The notes under the pieces: model-generated
What the model was told of the DNA's origin: nothing
Databases searched by the model: none
What the model saw: the letters and a program-made list of their open reading frames with translations, nothing else
Shown here: positions 11,301 through 21,840 of the stretch, piece by piece
Layout: each line of letters starts with the position of its first letter
How positions within the stretch are numbered: position 1 is the first letter of the stretch
From: CAVVDY01 sp963819645
Lineage (GTDB): Bacteria > Acidobacteriota > Terriglobia > Terriglobales > Acidobacteriaceae
Length of the DNA stretch: 64,000 nucleotides
Direction: 5' to 3'
NCBI GenBank assembly: GCA_963819645.1
Contig: CAWFWZ010000001.1
Coordinates: 744,001 to 808,000, forward strand
Position numbers and translations under genes: made by a program

Positions 11301-13730
11301 TCATTCATAGCGGAGCGCCTTTACCGGATCCAATCGCGACGCGCGGCGTGCCGGCACGTAGCTGGCAAGCAGGCTGATGACTGACAGTATCGCGACGACG
11401 AGCATAATGGTCGGCAGGTCCCAGGGCTGAACACTGAACAATACGCTTCGGAGAAAGTATCCTGCCAGTACAGCTCCGGCGATGCCTGCAACGATGCCCA
11501 CGGCCGCCAGTCGCGCTCCGTTGACAAGTATGAGCTTCAGAACGCCGGCGCGGGGTGCGCCCAAAGCCATACGAACGCCAATCTCGCGGGTACGCTGGCT
11601 CACGGAATACGACACGATTCCGTACAGGCCCACGATCCCCAGCAACAATGCCGATACGGCGAAGACGCTGACCAGCCATGCCGGATATCGGTGCAGCATT
11701 GCCGCCGGCGATTGCGCGATGACATCCTGCATGGTCTGCATTTGAAACAGCATGATGGTCGGATCGACCCGGTGGGCAGCACCTTCCAGTGCCGGCCGAA
11801 TCGTCGCCGGGTCGAGGTCCGACCGCACTACCATTGCGAAAATGCTGTCCGGGCCTTGTGCAAAGGGTGTGTAGATAGCGGGTTTGTCGGCGGCGTCGAG
11901 TTCGCCTTCGTGAACATCGGACACGACACCCACCACCTGCCGCGGCTTTTCCTGTGGGCTGTAGGTGAAGAGGATCTGCTTGCCGACCGGACCCTGATCG
12001 CCAAAGGCCATCTTCGCCAACGTGTCGTTAATGATTACGACCTTGGGCGTGTTTGCGTTGTCGCCTTCATCAAAATAGCGACCAGCCTTCAGCCTGGCCT
12101 GCAAGGTGGAGAAATAACTGGGATCGATGGTTCGACTGTTGGCTTCGTAAGGCAGCGGCGTAAGCGGCGCGCCCACCACGCGGAAGAGGCTGGTGTTCCC
12201 TCCAACGACTGGAGGCGTGCTGGTTGAACCGGCCGCCGACACGCCGGGTACTGCGAGCAAAGCTCCCATGAGTTTGTCATGCAATGCGATGGCTTGTGCG
12301 TCCTCGCTGTAACGCTTGCTGTTGGGGAAAACATAGAACGTCGTCAACCGGCTCACATTGAATCCGGTGTCCACGTGTAGTAACCGGTACAAGCTCTTCA
12401 GCAGAAGTCCCGACCCGACCAGCAGTACGGCAGAGATGGCGATCTCAGCGATTACGAGGAACGCACCGAACTTCTTCCAGGAGCCGGTCGCGGATAACTG
12501 TCCACCTTCTTTGAGCGATTGGTTCAGCAGCGGGCTGGACAGGCGCAATGCCGGCGGCAGCGAAAATAGGAGCGTCGTCAGCAAGGCCAGTGCGGCGGCA
12601 AAGAGCAGAACCCGCGGTTCGACAGAAGCATCCTTCAGGTATGGCATGCTCTGAAGCATCTGACTGGGCATGGCAGTGATCATCGATCGGGTAACGAGGA
12701 TGGCCAGCAGAATGCCGGCGGCCGTGCCTGCCGAGGTCAGCACTGTGCCTTCGACAATCAGCTGCCGGACCACCCTCCATCGTTGCGCGCCTAATGCCGA
12801 GCGAACAGCAAACTCCCTGGCGCGCGCACTCGACCGAGCCAGCAGCAGGTTCGCGATGTTGGCGCACGCGATCAGAAGCAACATCCCTACCGCCGCCAGC
12901 AGCACAATAAGGACCGGCTTGATCGGGCCCGTGATGACTTCGCTGAGGGGAACAACGATGGTTCGCAACTCCTTGTTTGACTCGGGATATTGTTTCTCGA
13001 GGTTGGCAGCCAACACGTTCATCAGGCTCTGCGCCTGTTCGAGCGAGACACCAGGTTTAAGCCGGCCGAATGGGTGAATCCAATGCAGGTTTCGCCGGGT
13101 CAACATGCCCTCGGTGGCGTGTAGCGTCAGGTATAAATCTGCATCGCCGGTGGGAGCGAAGTGAAAGCCCTTCGGCAGCACTCCGACAATCGTCCTGGGC
13201 GTGTCGTTAAGGGTCAGGGATTGACCGACGATGTCTGGCTTTCCACCGAAATGCCGTTGCCAAAACCCGTAACTCAAAACTGCGTATCGCGGCGCTGAAG
13301 GCTTTTCTTCGCCGTCTCGAAATGTTCGTCCCAGGATCGGAGAAACGCCCAGCGTCTGAAAGAAGTTGTCACTGACCCCAGCGGCGGGGACCATTTCTGA
13401 GCCACTGGGTCCAGACAGAGTGCCATTGCCGCCGCCGCTATAGGCCGCGAGCGAACTAAACGCCTGGTTTTGTTGCCGCCAATCGAGATAGTCAGGATAG
13501 GAAGCTTCGAAACGGGAGGAAACCTCTGAGTGTCGCGAGTCCCAAATCTTCACTAACTGGTCTGGGTCGTGATAGGGCAGGGGACGAAGTAAGGCGGCGT
13601 TGATGAAGGTGAAAATCGCAACGTTGGCACCCACCGCCAGCGTAAGAATCAGGGCCGCCATGACGGTGAAACCCGGGCGGCGCAGGAGAATTCGCACCGC
13701 GTATCGAATGTCCTGAAGCAGGCTGTCCAT
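11301..13730 (-). CDS. ADOP/MacB-like ABC-transporter permease (FtsX type)
   Basis: An 809-residue intact permease. Layout: an N-terminal membrane helix (GFTVMAALILTLAVGANVAIF), a large MacB-type periplasmic domain with YPDYLDWRQQNQAF and VPAAGVSDNFFQTLGVSPILGR, an FtsX module with ANIANLLLARSSARAREFAVRSALGA, then a second periplasmic domain and second FtsX module (VSYSVSQRTREIGVRMALGA..SYVPARRASRLDPVKALRYE). Such duplicated permeases are expanded in Acidobacteriota and usually lack an adjacent ATPase gene, as here. The function is unknown; relatives act in lipoprotein, peptide or antibiotic export. GGAGGAACCA precedes the ATG on the minus strand. Unlike the paralogue at 24275-26935, its N-terminal ADOP helix domain is missing. 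Confidence 0.9.
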   Translation of the reverse strand: MDSLLQDIRYAVRILLRRPGFTVMAALILTLAVGANVAIFTFINAALLRPLPYHDPDQLVKIWDSRHSEVSSRFEASYPDYLDWRQQNQAFSSLAAYSGGGNGTLSGPSGSEMVPAAGVSDNFFQTLGVSPILGRTFRDGEEKPSAPRYAVLSYGFWQRHFGGKPDIVGQSLTLNDTPRTIVGVLPKGFHFAPTGDADLYLTLHATEGMLTRRNLHWIHPFGRLKPGVSLEQAQSLMNVLAANLEKQYPESNKELRTIVVPLSEVITGPIKPVLIVLLAAVGMLLLIACANIANLLLARSSARAREFAVRSALGAQRWRVVRQLIVEGTVLTSAGTAAGILLAILVTRSMITAMPSQMLQSMPYLKDASVEPRVLLFAAALALLTTLLFSLPPALRLSSPLLNQSLKEGGQLSATGSWKKFGAFLVIAEIAISAVLLVGSGLLLKSLYRLLHVDTGFNVSRLTTFYVFPNSKRYSEDAQAIALHDKLMGALLAVPGVSAAGSTSTPPVVGGNTSLFRVVGAPLTPLPYEANSRTIDPSYFSTLQARLKAGRYFDEGDNANTPKVVIINDTLAKMAFGDQGPVGKQILFTYSPQEKPRQVVGVVSDVHEGELDAADKPAIYTPFAQGPDSIFAMVVRSDLDPATIRPALEGAAHRVDPTIMLFQMQTMQDVIAQSPAAMLHRYPAWLVSVFAVSALLLGIVGLYGIVSYSVSQRTREIGVRMALGAPRAGVLKLILVNGARLAAVGIVAGIAGAVLAGYFLRSVLFSVQPWDLPTIMLVVAILSVISLLASYVPARRASRLDPVKALRYE

Positions 13731-14185
13731 TGGTTCCTCCGAGCGGCTAACGGTGTGGAAACTGTAATGTGAAGCACGCGACCAACCATCATCGAGCGCG
13801 ATCCTGTTTTGACTTCAGAATGGGCTCAGCGTCTACACCGAATGCTGTGTTTCACTGCGTCCTGTCACATTCTTAGTTACGGCAGCGCAGCCTCGCCTGA
13901 ATTCCCGAATGGTCACCCGTGGACAATTTTGTTCACGCATGGACGTCGTGGACTGCGAACCGTAGATGACTCCGCACGATGGCCTCCTCACCCTTTCGCG
14001 TAGTTTGGGCTGCCCTGCGCAAACCGAGAGCTAGCCCGGAATAGAACAAAGTTGGCAGGCTCTTGCCGAGAAGAGTTACAAACTGTTGACAAGTGCGGGG
14101 GAAACCGGGGAGCTGGGCCGACATTCTGAATGGACGGCACAAGCGGCAGCTACCCTGAATTGATCTGCCAGCCGGAGGAGGAACC
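13731..14185. other. Intergenic region between divergent genes
   Basis: A 455-base region between the divergent permease and GloVer genes. It carries the ribosome sites of both (GGAGGAACC on each strand: minus near 13732-13740, plus near 14175-14183). No further gene, terminator or repeat is supported. Short open frames here lack ribosome sites and family character. Confidence 0.5.
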
Positions 14186-15436
14186 ATGACGAAACATGTT
14201 GGGACCTGGACGAAAATTGCCGCGCTGCTTATTGCCATGGCGTGGTTGCCGGCGATCGTTGCAACCCAGGCGGCGCAAGCGCAAACCTTCACCGTCCTAC
14301 ATGCCTTCGACGGCGCCGATGGATGGGGTCCAACCGCGGTGCTTCTCGATTCCGGTGGAAACCTCTGGGGGACCGCGTACTCGGGTGGCGCTTATGAAGA
14401 CGGCACGGTTTGGGAATTGAGCCATGGGAGCTGGAATTTCTTTTTACGTTATGTTTTTGGCACAGGCCAGAATGACGGGTTTTCTCCTAACGGGCAGATG
14501 GTGCAGGCCCCCAACGGCGTCCTCTACGGAACAACGACCCGTGGGGGAACTTGTGGCGGTGGCACTGTCTTCCAGTTGACACCACCCGCGACCGCCGCTC
14601 GGACCGCGGCTCATTCTCACTGGACGATGACCGTGATCCACGATTTCTGTCTCGATGGCGGCGGCGCGGCGCCCTATGGCGCGTTGACTGTGGATGCGAC
14701 GGGCAATCTGTACGGCACAACCAGCGAAGGAGGAGGCGGCGACTGCAGCGGATATGGTTGCGGTACAGTCTTTAAGCTGACGCGTTCTAATAATGCATGG
14801 ACGTACAGCGTCCTATACACCTTCACCGGCGGAGCAGACGGCGCAAGCCCTTTGAGCGGCGTGGTGCTTGATGCCGCCGGCAACCTCTATGGCACGACTG
14901 AGTACGGCGGCGAAAGCACCTTGGGTGTGGTGTACAAGCTGACCCCGTCTGGCTCCGAGTCAGTTCTGTATACCTTCACCACCAGCAACCAAGGAGGACT
15001 TCCAGTCGCCGGAGTGGTCCTCGACCGGTCGGGTAACCTTTATGGCACGACCGTCAATTTCTGCAGCGAATTCACCGAGAGCCCATTCACCTGCGGCGCT
15101 GACGTATTTGAGCTGTCTCCCAGCGGTGGCGGGAGTTGGAACTACACGGTAATACACCAATTCACTGGCTACTTCTCCCAGGGATACGACCTCATCATGG
15201 ATGACAACGGCAACCTATATGGCACTGTCAGAAACGAAGGTCCTGACTACGATGAGGTCTACAAACTCACACCCTCCGATGGAGGCTGGATCTACTCCGT
15301 GCTGCACGACTTTAACGGCGGTGATGACGGCTACAGCCCCGACGTGATGGTTCGCGACGCCAGCGGCAACATTCTTGGCGTGTGCTTTAACGGAGGAGCC
15401 GCCCATTACGGCGCCGTCTGGGAAATCACGCCATAG
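14186..15436 (+). CDS. Secreted GloVer tandem-repeat protein, copy 1
   Basis: A 416-residue exported protein. The signal peptide MTKHVGTWTKIAALLIAMAW..AAQAQ is followed by TFTVLHAFDGADGWGP. The rest is a series of about nine repeats around a G-N-L-[YW]-G-T core followed by a GG pair (GNLWGTAYSGG, GVLYGTTTRGG, GNLYGTTSEGG, GNLYGTTEYGG, GNLYGTTVNF, GNLYGTVRNE), alternating with F.L[TS].S...W.Y.VL..F segments, as in a propeller. This matches the 'choice-of-anchor tandem repeat GloVer' family common in Acidobacteriota. The role is unknown; surface or extracellular structural or binding functions are plausible. GGAGGAGGAACC gives a strong ribosome site. A tandem paralogue follows at 15587. Confidence 0.9.
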   Translation: MTKHVGTWTKIAALLIAMAWLPAIVATQAAQAQTFTVLHAFDGADGWGPTAVLLDSGGNLWGTAYSGGAYEDGTVWELSHGSWNFFLRYVFGTGQNDGFSPNGQMVQAPNGVLYGTTTRGGTCGGGTVFQLTPPATAARTAAHSHWTMTVIHDFCLDGGGAAPYGALTVDATGNLYGTTSEGGGGDCSGYGCGTVFKLTRSNNAWTYSVLYTFTGGADGASPLSGVVLDAAGNLYGTTEYGGESTLGVVYKLTPSGSESVLYTFTTSNQGGLPVAGVVLDRSGNLYGTTVNFCSEFTESPFTCGADVFELSPSGGGSWNYTVIHQFTGYFSQGYDLIMDDNGNLYGTVRNEGPDYDEVYKLTPSDGGWIYSVLHDFNGGDDGYSPDVMVRDASGNILGVCFNGGAAHYGAVWEITP

Positions 15437-15586
15437 ACGAACACTCCTCGCGATTTCCTCTGCGCCCTGCGTCAGACGAGCTCAGGAGCGGAGAGAAAGA
15501 AAAGAAAGGTGGTCTTCGCCTTTCGTCGAAGACCTTTTGGCGCGAGGCACAGTGGAAACCCCGATCGTCGCAATAGGAGGAACAAA

Positions 15587-16843
15587 ATGCGCCCACGAAC
15601 AAATCCTCTTCGCACCCCTCGCGCTTTGCTCACCACCATCTTCTGCTGTGGCATTCTCGTTGCTGCGGCGCAGGCGCAAACCTTCACCATCCTTCACACC
15701 TTCGCCGGCGAATATGGCGGATGGACCCCCACCAGTCTAGTAAGGGATTCTGGCGGGAATCTCTACGGTAACGCGGCCTATGGCGGCGACAACTGCGCTG
15801 GAAACGACCAAGGGTGCGGGCTGATTTTTGAGCTCAGCCAGCACAACTCGCAGTGGACCTATTCAATAATTTACCGCTTCGGTCCGGGAACAGACAACGG
15901 CTACCAGCCAATGGGGCAATTGCTGCTCGGCCCCGGGGGGGTTCTCTACGGAACCACCAGCGATGGCGGCGCCTGCGGGGGTGGCACTGTGTTCCAACTG
16001 ACTCCTTCCACCGTCAGAGTCTCAGCTACCGCAAACGCCCATTGGACGCTGACCCGGCTCCATGACTTCGGCTGCCAATTCGATGACGGGGTGCATCCTT
16101 ACGGCGGTGTGATTGCTGACGGCGCCGGCAATCTGTATGGCACAACCAGCACAGGGGTAGGGTTCGGTTGCCAGGGCTACGGCTGCGGCACGATTTACAA
16201 GCTGACGCGTTCTAACGGCGTATGGACTTCCTCTATCGTCTACGCCTTCCCGGGCCCCGAGGGGGGATGGTATCCCGAAAGCAATCTCACACTTGATGCG
16301 AATGGAAACCTCTACGGGACCACTGAACTCGGTGGTAAAGCCTGGGGTGTGGTTTTTAAGGTGACCCCAAACGGCTCCGAAACGGTCCTCCACGCCTTTG
16401 ATATCGGCGACGGCGGATATCCGAATACAGCTGTGATCTTCGACGCCGCAGGCAATCTTTATGGCTGTACCAGTGTTAGTCCCTATGATGGCGACCCGGG
16501 CGGCGCGGGAGTTTTTCAGCTGTCACCGGGCGATAATGGATGGACCTACACCGCCATTTACAAATTCGCGGCCTACTACCCACAGTGCAACGCAAACCTG
16601 CTAATAGATGCTGCGGGCAATTTGTATGGCACATCCAATAACACTGGGGTATACACCTACGGCAATATGTTTAGGCTGGCACCCTCGAACGGGCCGTGGA
16701 TTTATACCTCGTATTACGATTTCAACTACTTTACTGATGGGTTCGGTCCGCTGGGCATTGCCCGCGACAATAACAGTGGAACGATCTATGGAGTGACGTA
16801 TGGCGGCTACAATGGCGCCATCGCTTATCAGATCACGCCCTAG
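15587..16843 (+). CDS. Secreted GloVer tandem-repeat protein, copy 2
   Basis: A 418-residue paralogue of the preceding gene. The open frame extends up to 15509, but AGGAGG at 15575-15580 lies six bases before the ATG at 15587, and the signal peptide (MRPRTNPLRTPRALLTTIFC..VAAAQAQ) starts there. The same QTFTILHTFAGEYGGW opening and G-N-L-Y-G-T repeats are present. Its cysteine pairs (CGLIFE, CGGGTVFQL, CQGYGCGTIYKL) match those of copy 1. The 150-base spacer without a hairpin suggests co-transcription. The pair represents a tandem duplication with substantial divergence. Confidence 0.9.
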   Translation: MRPRTNPLRTPRALLTTIFCCGILVAAAQAQTFTILHTFAGEYGGWTPTSLVRDSGGNLYGNAAYGGDNCAGNDQGCGLIFELSQHNSQWTYSIIYRFGPGTDNGYQPMGQLLLGPGGVLYGTTSDGGACGGGTVFQLTPSTVRVSATANAHWTLTRLHDFGCQFDDGVHPYGGVIADGAGNLYGTTSTGVGFGCQGYGCGTIYKLTRSNGVWTSSIVYAFPGPEGGWYPESNLTLDANGNLYGTTELGGKAWGVVFKVTPNGSETVLHAFDIGDGGYPNTAVIFDAAGNLYGCTSVSPYDGDPGGAGVFQLSPGDNGWTYTAIYKFAAYYPQCNANLLIDAAGNLYGTSNNTGVYTYGNMFRLAPSNGPWIYTSYYDFNYFTDGFGPLGIARDNNSGTIYGVTYGGYNGAIAYQITP

Positions 16844-16866
16844 AGACTGGTACCCGTAAATAAAAA

Positions 16867-16896
16867 CCCCACCCCGGCAAATCAGCCGGAGTGGGG
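16867..16896 (-). terminator. Rho-independent terminator of groES-groEL
   Basis: On the minus strand, arms CCCCACTCCGGC and GCCGGGGTGGGG pair at 11 of 12 positions and are followed by TTTTTATTTA. On the plus strand there is no T-run, so it serves groEL rather than the convergent GloVer gene, although the hairpin could slow transcription from either side. Confidence 0.85.
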
Positions 16897-16952
16897 CACC
16901 CAGTTCATATCACCAGCTCTTAGCTAATTGCTAATTGCTAGCTGCTTCTCTT

Positions 16953-18615
<1,663 letters not shown>

Positions 18616-18623
18616 TGCTAAAT

Positions 18624-18760
18624 TTCTCCTCAGGGGCTAAAGCCCCGAATCTTGTCGTTAGCTCTCTCGACACGGCTGAAGCCGTGCCCTTTCAAAACTG
18701 TTTGGCCTTTCGGCACCCTTCGACTTCGCTCGGCGCGAGTTCGGAGCCGTGCCCTTTTAC
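18624..18760. repeat. Palindromic repeats in the groES-groEL spacer
   Basis: The spacer holds small hairpins: GGGGCTAAAGCCCC, CACGGCTGAAGCCGTG followed by CCCTTTCAAAAC, and a second GGAGCCGTGCCCTTTT end, so the unit GCCGTGCCCTTT appears twice. Related hairpins with TGAAG or CTGAAG loops occur inside leuS (42150-42170, 42287-42302). They lie within the operon transcript and may affect the groES/groEL ratio or processing (inference). Confidence 0.6.
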
Positions 18761-18765
18761 AATCC

Positions 18766-19089
18766 TTACTTGTGGGCCATTGCCGGCTTGCTGGCGCCTT
18801 CCAGGATGCCGAGCACTTCTTCCTCACGCATGATCAGGAAGTCTTCGCCGTCGATCTTGATTTCGGTGCCGGCGTACTTGCCGAACAGCACGCGATCGCC
18901 TGCCTTCACGTCGAGGGGGAAGGTCTCGCCCTTGTCGTTGGTCTTGCCGCGGCCGACGGAAATCACTTCACCTTCCTGCGGCTTGTCTTTCGCCGAGTCA
19001 GGAATGATGATGCCGCCACGAGAGGTTTCAGCTTCTTCCACACGCCGAATTACGATCCGGTCATGCAGGGGAGTCAGCTTGGTAGCCAT
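18766..19089 (-). CDS. groS: 10 kDa co-chaperonin GroES
   Basis: 107 residues from MATKLTPLHDRIVIRRVEE, with the mobile-loop region ETSRGGIIIPDSAKDKPQEG, the dome/ring residues VGRGKTNDKG and the C-terminal GKYAGTEIKIDGEDFLIMREEEVLGIL. It caps the GroEL cavity. The open frame begins six codons earlier, but AAAGGAG lies nine bases before the ATG at 19089, and the family start is MATK. The tail GASKPAMAHK is slightly longer than usual. It is the first gene of the groES-groEL operon, controlled by the CIRCE/promoter entry upstream. Confidence 0.97.
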   Translation of the reverse strand: MATKLTPLHDRIVIRRVEEAETSRGGIIIPDSAKDKPQEGEVISVGRGKTNDKGETFPLDVKAGDRVLFGKYAGTEIKIDGEDFLIMREEEVLGILEGASKPAMAHK

Positions 19090-19234
19090 TCTTGGAACTC
19101 CTTTCAATGCTCTTAGGTCGATTTATTTGGGCTGAGGAATCGTCGATTGGGCGTCCGCCTGTGGCGGAGTTAACCGACAACTCCCCTGAAAACTTAGGGA
19201 TAATCCCATGTTGGACGGCCGGGTGGCCAGAGTG

Positions 19235-19261
19235 TTAGCACTCATTACCAACGAGTGCTAA
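19235..19261. promoter_or_regulatory. CIRCE operator (HrcA site)
   Basis: TTAGCACTC, nine bases, then GAGTGCTAA: a perfect match to the CIRCE inverted repeat bound by the heat-shock repressor HrcA. It overlaps the start of the -10 region on the minus strand and lies about 145 bases upstream of groS, so HrcA binding should block initiation. hrcA itself is not in this window. Confidence 0.97.
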
Positions 19262-19289
19262 TCATAAAGTGTGACACTCTCATTGTCAA
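19261..19289 (-). promoter_or_regulatory. Sigma-70-type promoter of groES-groEL
   Basis: On the minus strand, TTGACA (19284-19289) and TATGAT (19261-19266) are separated by exactly 17 bases, close to the housekeeping consensus. The -10 box abuts the CIRCE element. With CIRCE next to it, this indicates repressor-based rather than sigma-32-based heat-shock control. Confidence 0.92.
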
Positions 19290-19592
19290 GTTGGGGCGGG
19301 GAACGGGATCAGGTATCAGGCGTCAGACTCGGCGCTCGCGGCTGCGCACCAACATGAGCGTAACGCTCTCGACCAAGAGTTCAAGACTCATGCTCTGATA
19401 CCTGACACCCGACACCTGAAAGCCCAACTCAGACTGCCGTTGCACGTTCCAACGCATCTATGTTCCGCAGACGCCGCCGGTACGCAACGGCATTTGATCG
19501 CCGATACGCTCGTTGTGGCGCTTGATAAAACTTTTACTTTCCGACTAAGCGGTTTCGCAGGATAATTACAGGACTACATCAAGGGTGCCACT
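19290..19592. other. Intergenic region with short GATACCTGACACC-type repeats
   Basis: This contains ATCAGGTATCAGGCGTCAGA near 19310-19330 and, in opposite orientation, CTGATACCTGACACCCGACA near 19395-19414, an imperfect inverted pair. A further copy (CTGATACCTGATACCTGACG) lies near 52679-52698, upstream of lpxB. No gene is supported here. It presumably also holds the promoter of the M48 protease gene. Confidence 0.5.
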
Positions 19593-20855
19593 GTGCAGCT
19601 CCTCCGCAGCGCTCGGTTCACGCGTCCTCTCTGCTCTAGATGGTTGCTTTGTGCCTGCCTCTCTGCTCTGTTGTTACCAGCTACATTATTAGCTCAGAGC
19701 ATACCTCCTGCGACAGCTGGCGATTCGATTGCCAAGCAGGTGGACTCCTTGAAGCTGCAGCCGGTTTCGCTTCCACCTGAGGCTGCGCTGCCGCCGGTTG
19801 ATTCACAGGCCGTGGCGGTCGACACAGCAAGCAGCGTTAGAGGCGAGCCGATGCCAGCGCCGCCCAGTGCAGCAAAATCGATGGTGCCTAGCGCGAGCGT
19901 CGCTCCCTCTGAGCCGCTGAAGCCGAAGTATGATGTTCGTCTCATCGGACAGAGAGAAGTCGCCGGAGGGGTGAACTTCTATTCGCTCGATCGCGAGATG
20001 GCGCTGGGGCGCGATCTCTCCAAGGAAGTAGAAGCCACCTCGAAGCTGGTCACGGACCCTGTAGTTACCGAATACGTCAATCGCATTGGTCAGAACCTGG
20101 TTCGCAACTCCGACGCACGTGTGCCCTTCACCATCAAGGTATTGGACAACGAGGAGGTGAACGCCTTCGCGTTACCTGGCGGCTTCTTCTACGTTGACAG
20201 CGGACTTATCCTGGCCGCCGACAATGAAGCCGAACTGGCGGCGGTGATGGCGCACGAGATCGCCCACGTGGCGGCGCGTCATGCGACCAAGAACATGACC
20301 AAGTCGGAGATCTGGAACCTGGCTTCGATTCCGCTGATGTTTGTCGGCGGCCCGGCAGGGTACGCCATTGCCGAGATTGCCAGCATCGCGGTGCCGATGA
20401 CGTTCCTGAAGTTCTCGCGCGATGCCGAGCGCGAAGCCGACCTGCTGGGTCTGGAGTATGACTACGCCGCCGGGTACGATCCGCAGGCTTTTGTACAGTT
20501 CTTCGAGAAGCTGAACGCCGACGAAAAGACCAAGCACAGCAAGCTGGCAAAGATGTTCTCCACTCACCCAATGAACGCCGACCGCGTGACCGCAGCGCAG
20601 AATGAGATTCGCCAGTACCTTCCTGATCGCGAGAGCTACATTGTGGATACCAGCGAGTTCGACCAGGTGAAGGCGCGGCTGCTCGGACTTGATATGAAGC
20701 AGCATCTGGGCAGCGCCGACAGTCACCGGCCGGTACTGCTGAAGCGCACCGAAACCAGCGAGAGCCAGCCCGGCGCGGGCAGCGGTGCTTCTTCCAGCCA
20801 GGGCAGCGACGATCCCGATCGCCCGACGCTGAAGCGCGCACCGAATTCAGACTAA
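19593..20855 (+). CDS. Secreted M48-family zinc metalloprotease
   Basis: A 420-residue protein with a signal peptide (LLCACLSALLLPATLLAQS) and a proline/serine/alanine-rich linker (about 40-105). The peptidase domain begins near YSLDREMALGRDLSKEVE. It carries the zinc motif HEIAHVAARHATK (HExxH at 221-225) and a downstream DAEREADLLG, whose Glu is the third zinc ligand. MFSTHPMNADRVTAAQNEI fits the BepA/LoiP-like periplasmic branch, which handles outer-membrane protein quality control. The C-terminus is low complexity (SQPGAGSGASSSQGSDD). The start is GTG, chosen as the only plausible start before the signal peptide. A Fur-family gene follows 16 bases downstream on the same strand. Confidence 0.88.
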   Translation: MQLLRSARFTRPLCSRWLLCACLSALLLPATLLAQSIPPATAGDSIAKQVDSLKLQPVSLPPEAALPPVDSQAVAVDTASSVRGEPMPAPPSAAKSMVPSASVAPSEPLKPKYDVRLIGQREVAGGVNFYSLDREMALGRDLSKEVEATSKLVTDPVVTEYVNRIGQNLVRNSDARVPFTIKVLDNEEVNAFALPGGFFYVDSGLILAADNEAELAAVMAHEIAHVAARHATKNMTKSEIWNLASIPLMFVGGPAGYAIAEIASIAVPMTFLKFSRDAEREADLLGLEYDYAAGYDPQAFVQFFEKLNADEKTKHSKLAKMFSTHPMNADRVTAAQNEIRQYLPDRESYIVDTSEFDQVKARLLGLDMKQHLGSADSHRPVLLKRTETSESQPGAGSGASSSQGSDDPDRPTLKRAPNSD

Positions 20856-20871
20856 TAACTAGTCCGGTGCT

Positions 20872-21438
20872 ATGCTGTTGGCGTCTTCTCCGCGTCGAAA
20901 ATTTATGCCGGGCAAACGGACCAGCACGTCGGCGTTACAGAGCCGGGTGGATGATCACCCGGCGATCTCGCGCGAAAATGTGCGCGAGGCGCAGTCTATT
21001 TTTCAGAGTCATCTACGGCGTGTTGGCCTGAAGCAGACGGCACAGCGTGACGTCATCTTACGCGCATTTCTTGATACCCGGGATCACCTCTCCACCGACG
21101 AACTCTACCGTTTGGTTAAGAAGAAGGACGCTACCATCGGATTCACCACGGTGTACCGCACGCTGAAGTTGCTGGCTGAGTGCGGACTTGCCAGCGAGGT
21201 GGCCTTTAACGACGGGATCACGCGTTATGAGGCGCAGTACAACCGGCGCAATCACCATCACATGGTGTGCACCGAGTGCGGCGGTTCGGTGGAGTTCTTC
21301 TCGCCCGAGATCGAACGCCTGGAGCAGGAGATCGGCCGCACTAATCACTACACCACCACTCGGCATACCTTCCAGATCTACGGCCTCTGCGAGGCCTGCC
21401 AGAAAAAGAGCAAGCGCTCAGGAATTCACCCCGCGTAA
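20872..21438 (+). CDS. Fur-family metal-dependent transcription regulator
   Basis: 188 residues, longer than typical Fur because of about 40 extra N-terminal residues. The winged-helix DNA-binding part contains LKQTAQRDVILRAFLDTRDH and IGFTTVYRTLKLLAECGLA. The dimerisation/metal part contains YNRRNHHHMVCTECG and YGLCEACQ, the two CxxC pairs for structural zinc and the His cluster of the regulatory site. Subtype (iron Fur, zinc Zur or peroxide PerR) cannot be told from sequence alone. The start may be ATG 20872 or 20905; neither has a clear ribosome site. It is probably co-transcribed with the M48 protease gene before it and the small gene starting at 21440. Confidence 0.9.
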   Translation: MLLASSPRRKFMPGKRTSTSALQSRVDDHPAISRENVREAQSIFQSHLRRVGLKQTAQRDVILRAFLDTRDHLSTDELYRLVKKKDATIGFTTVYRTLKLLAECGLASEVAFNDGITRYEAQYNRRNHHHMVCTECGGSVEFFSPEIERLEQEIGRTNHYTTTRHTFQIYGLCEACQKKSKRSGIHPA

Positions 21439-21439
21439 C

Positions 21440-21838
21440 ATGGCCTCGAATTTCACCGGTCGTTGGAAAGCTGATCTCTCCCAAAGCAAATTGCCAGGAC
21501 CAGTTCCCAAGGCGATGACCGTCGCCATCGCACATTCCGATCCTGACTTGCGCCAGGAAATCGTTGTTACGAAACGAGAGGGAAGCGAGGAACGAATCAC
21601 CTTCCACTGCCGGACGAACGGCGAGCCAGATCAGTGCCGACTAAACGAAGAAGAGGTTCAGGGAAGGGCGCATTGGCAGGAAGACGAACTCATGATCGAG
21701 CTCTGGATGCAGCATGGCGAGCGCGAGCTTTACCTGTGCGACTGCTGGTCGCTGTCGCCAGACGGACAGATGCTTACGATGGAACACCGAAATGATGCGT
21801 TAGCGGGGCAGGTCGCGGTTCTGCGGAGAATGAACTAG
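21440..21838 (+). CDS. Conserved-looking small protein of unknown function (downstream of fur-like gene)
   Basis: 132 residues from MASNFTGRWKADLSQSKLPG. The ATG is one base after the Fur stop codon, which indicates translational coupling. The frame is open further upstream only as an overlap with Fur. The sequence reads as a small beta-rich fold: GRWKADLSQS, RQEIVVTKREGSEERITFHC, QGRAHWQEDELMIELWMQ, GQMLTMEHRNDALAGQVAVL. This is reminiscent of the 'FTGTWKLDPAKS'-type small proteins found in Acidobacteriota, whose function is unknown. No signal peptide is present. Confidence 0.7.
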   Translation: MASNFTGRWKADLSQSKLPGPVPKAMTVAIAHSDPDLRQEIVVTKREGSEERITFHCRTNGEPDQCRLNEEEVQGRAHWQEDELMIELWMQHGERELYLCDCWSLSPDGQMLTMEHRNDALAGQVAVLRRMN

Positions 21839-21840
21839 CG

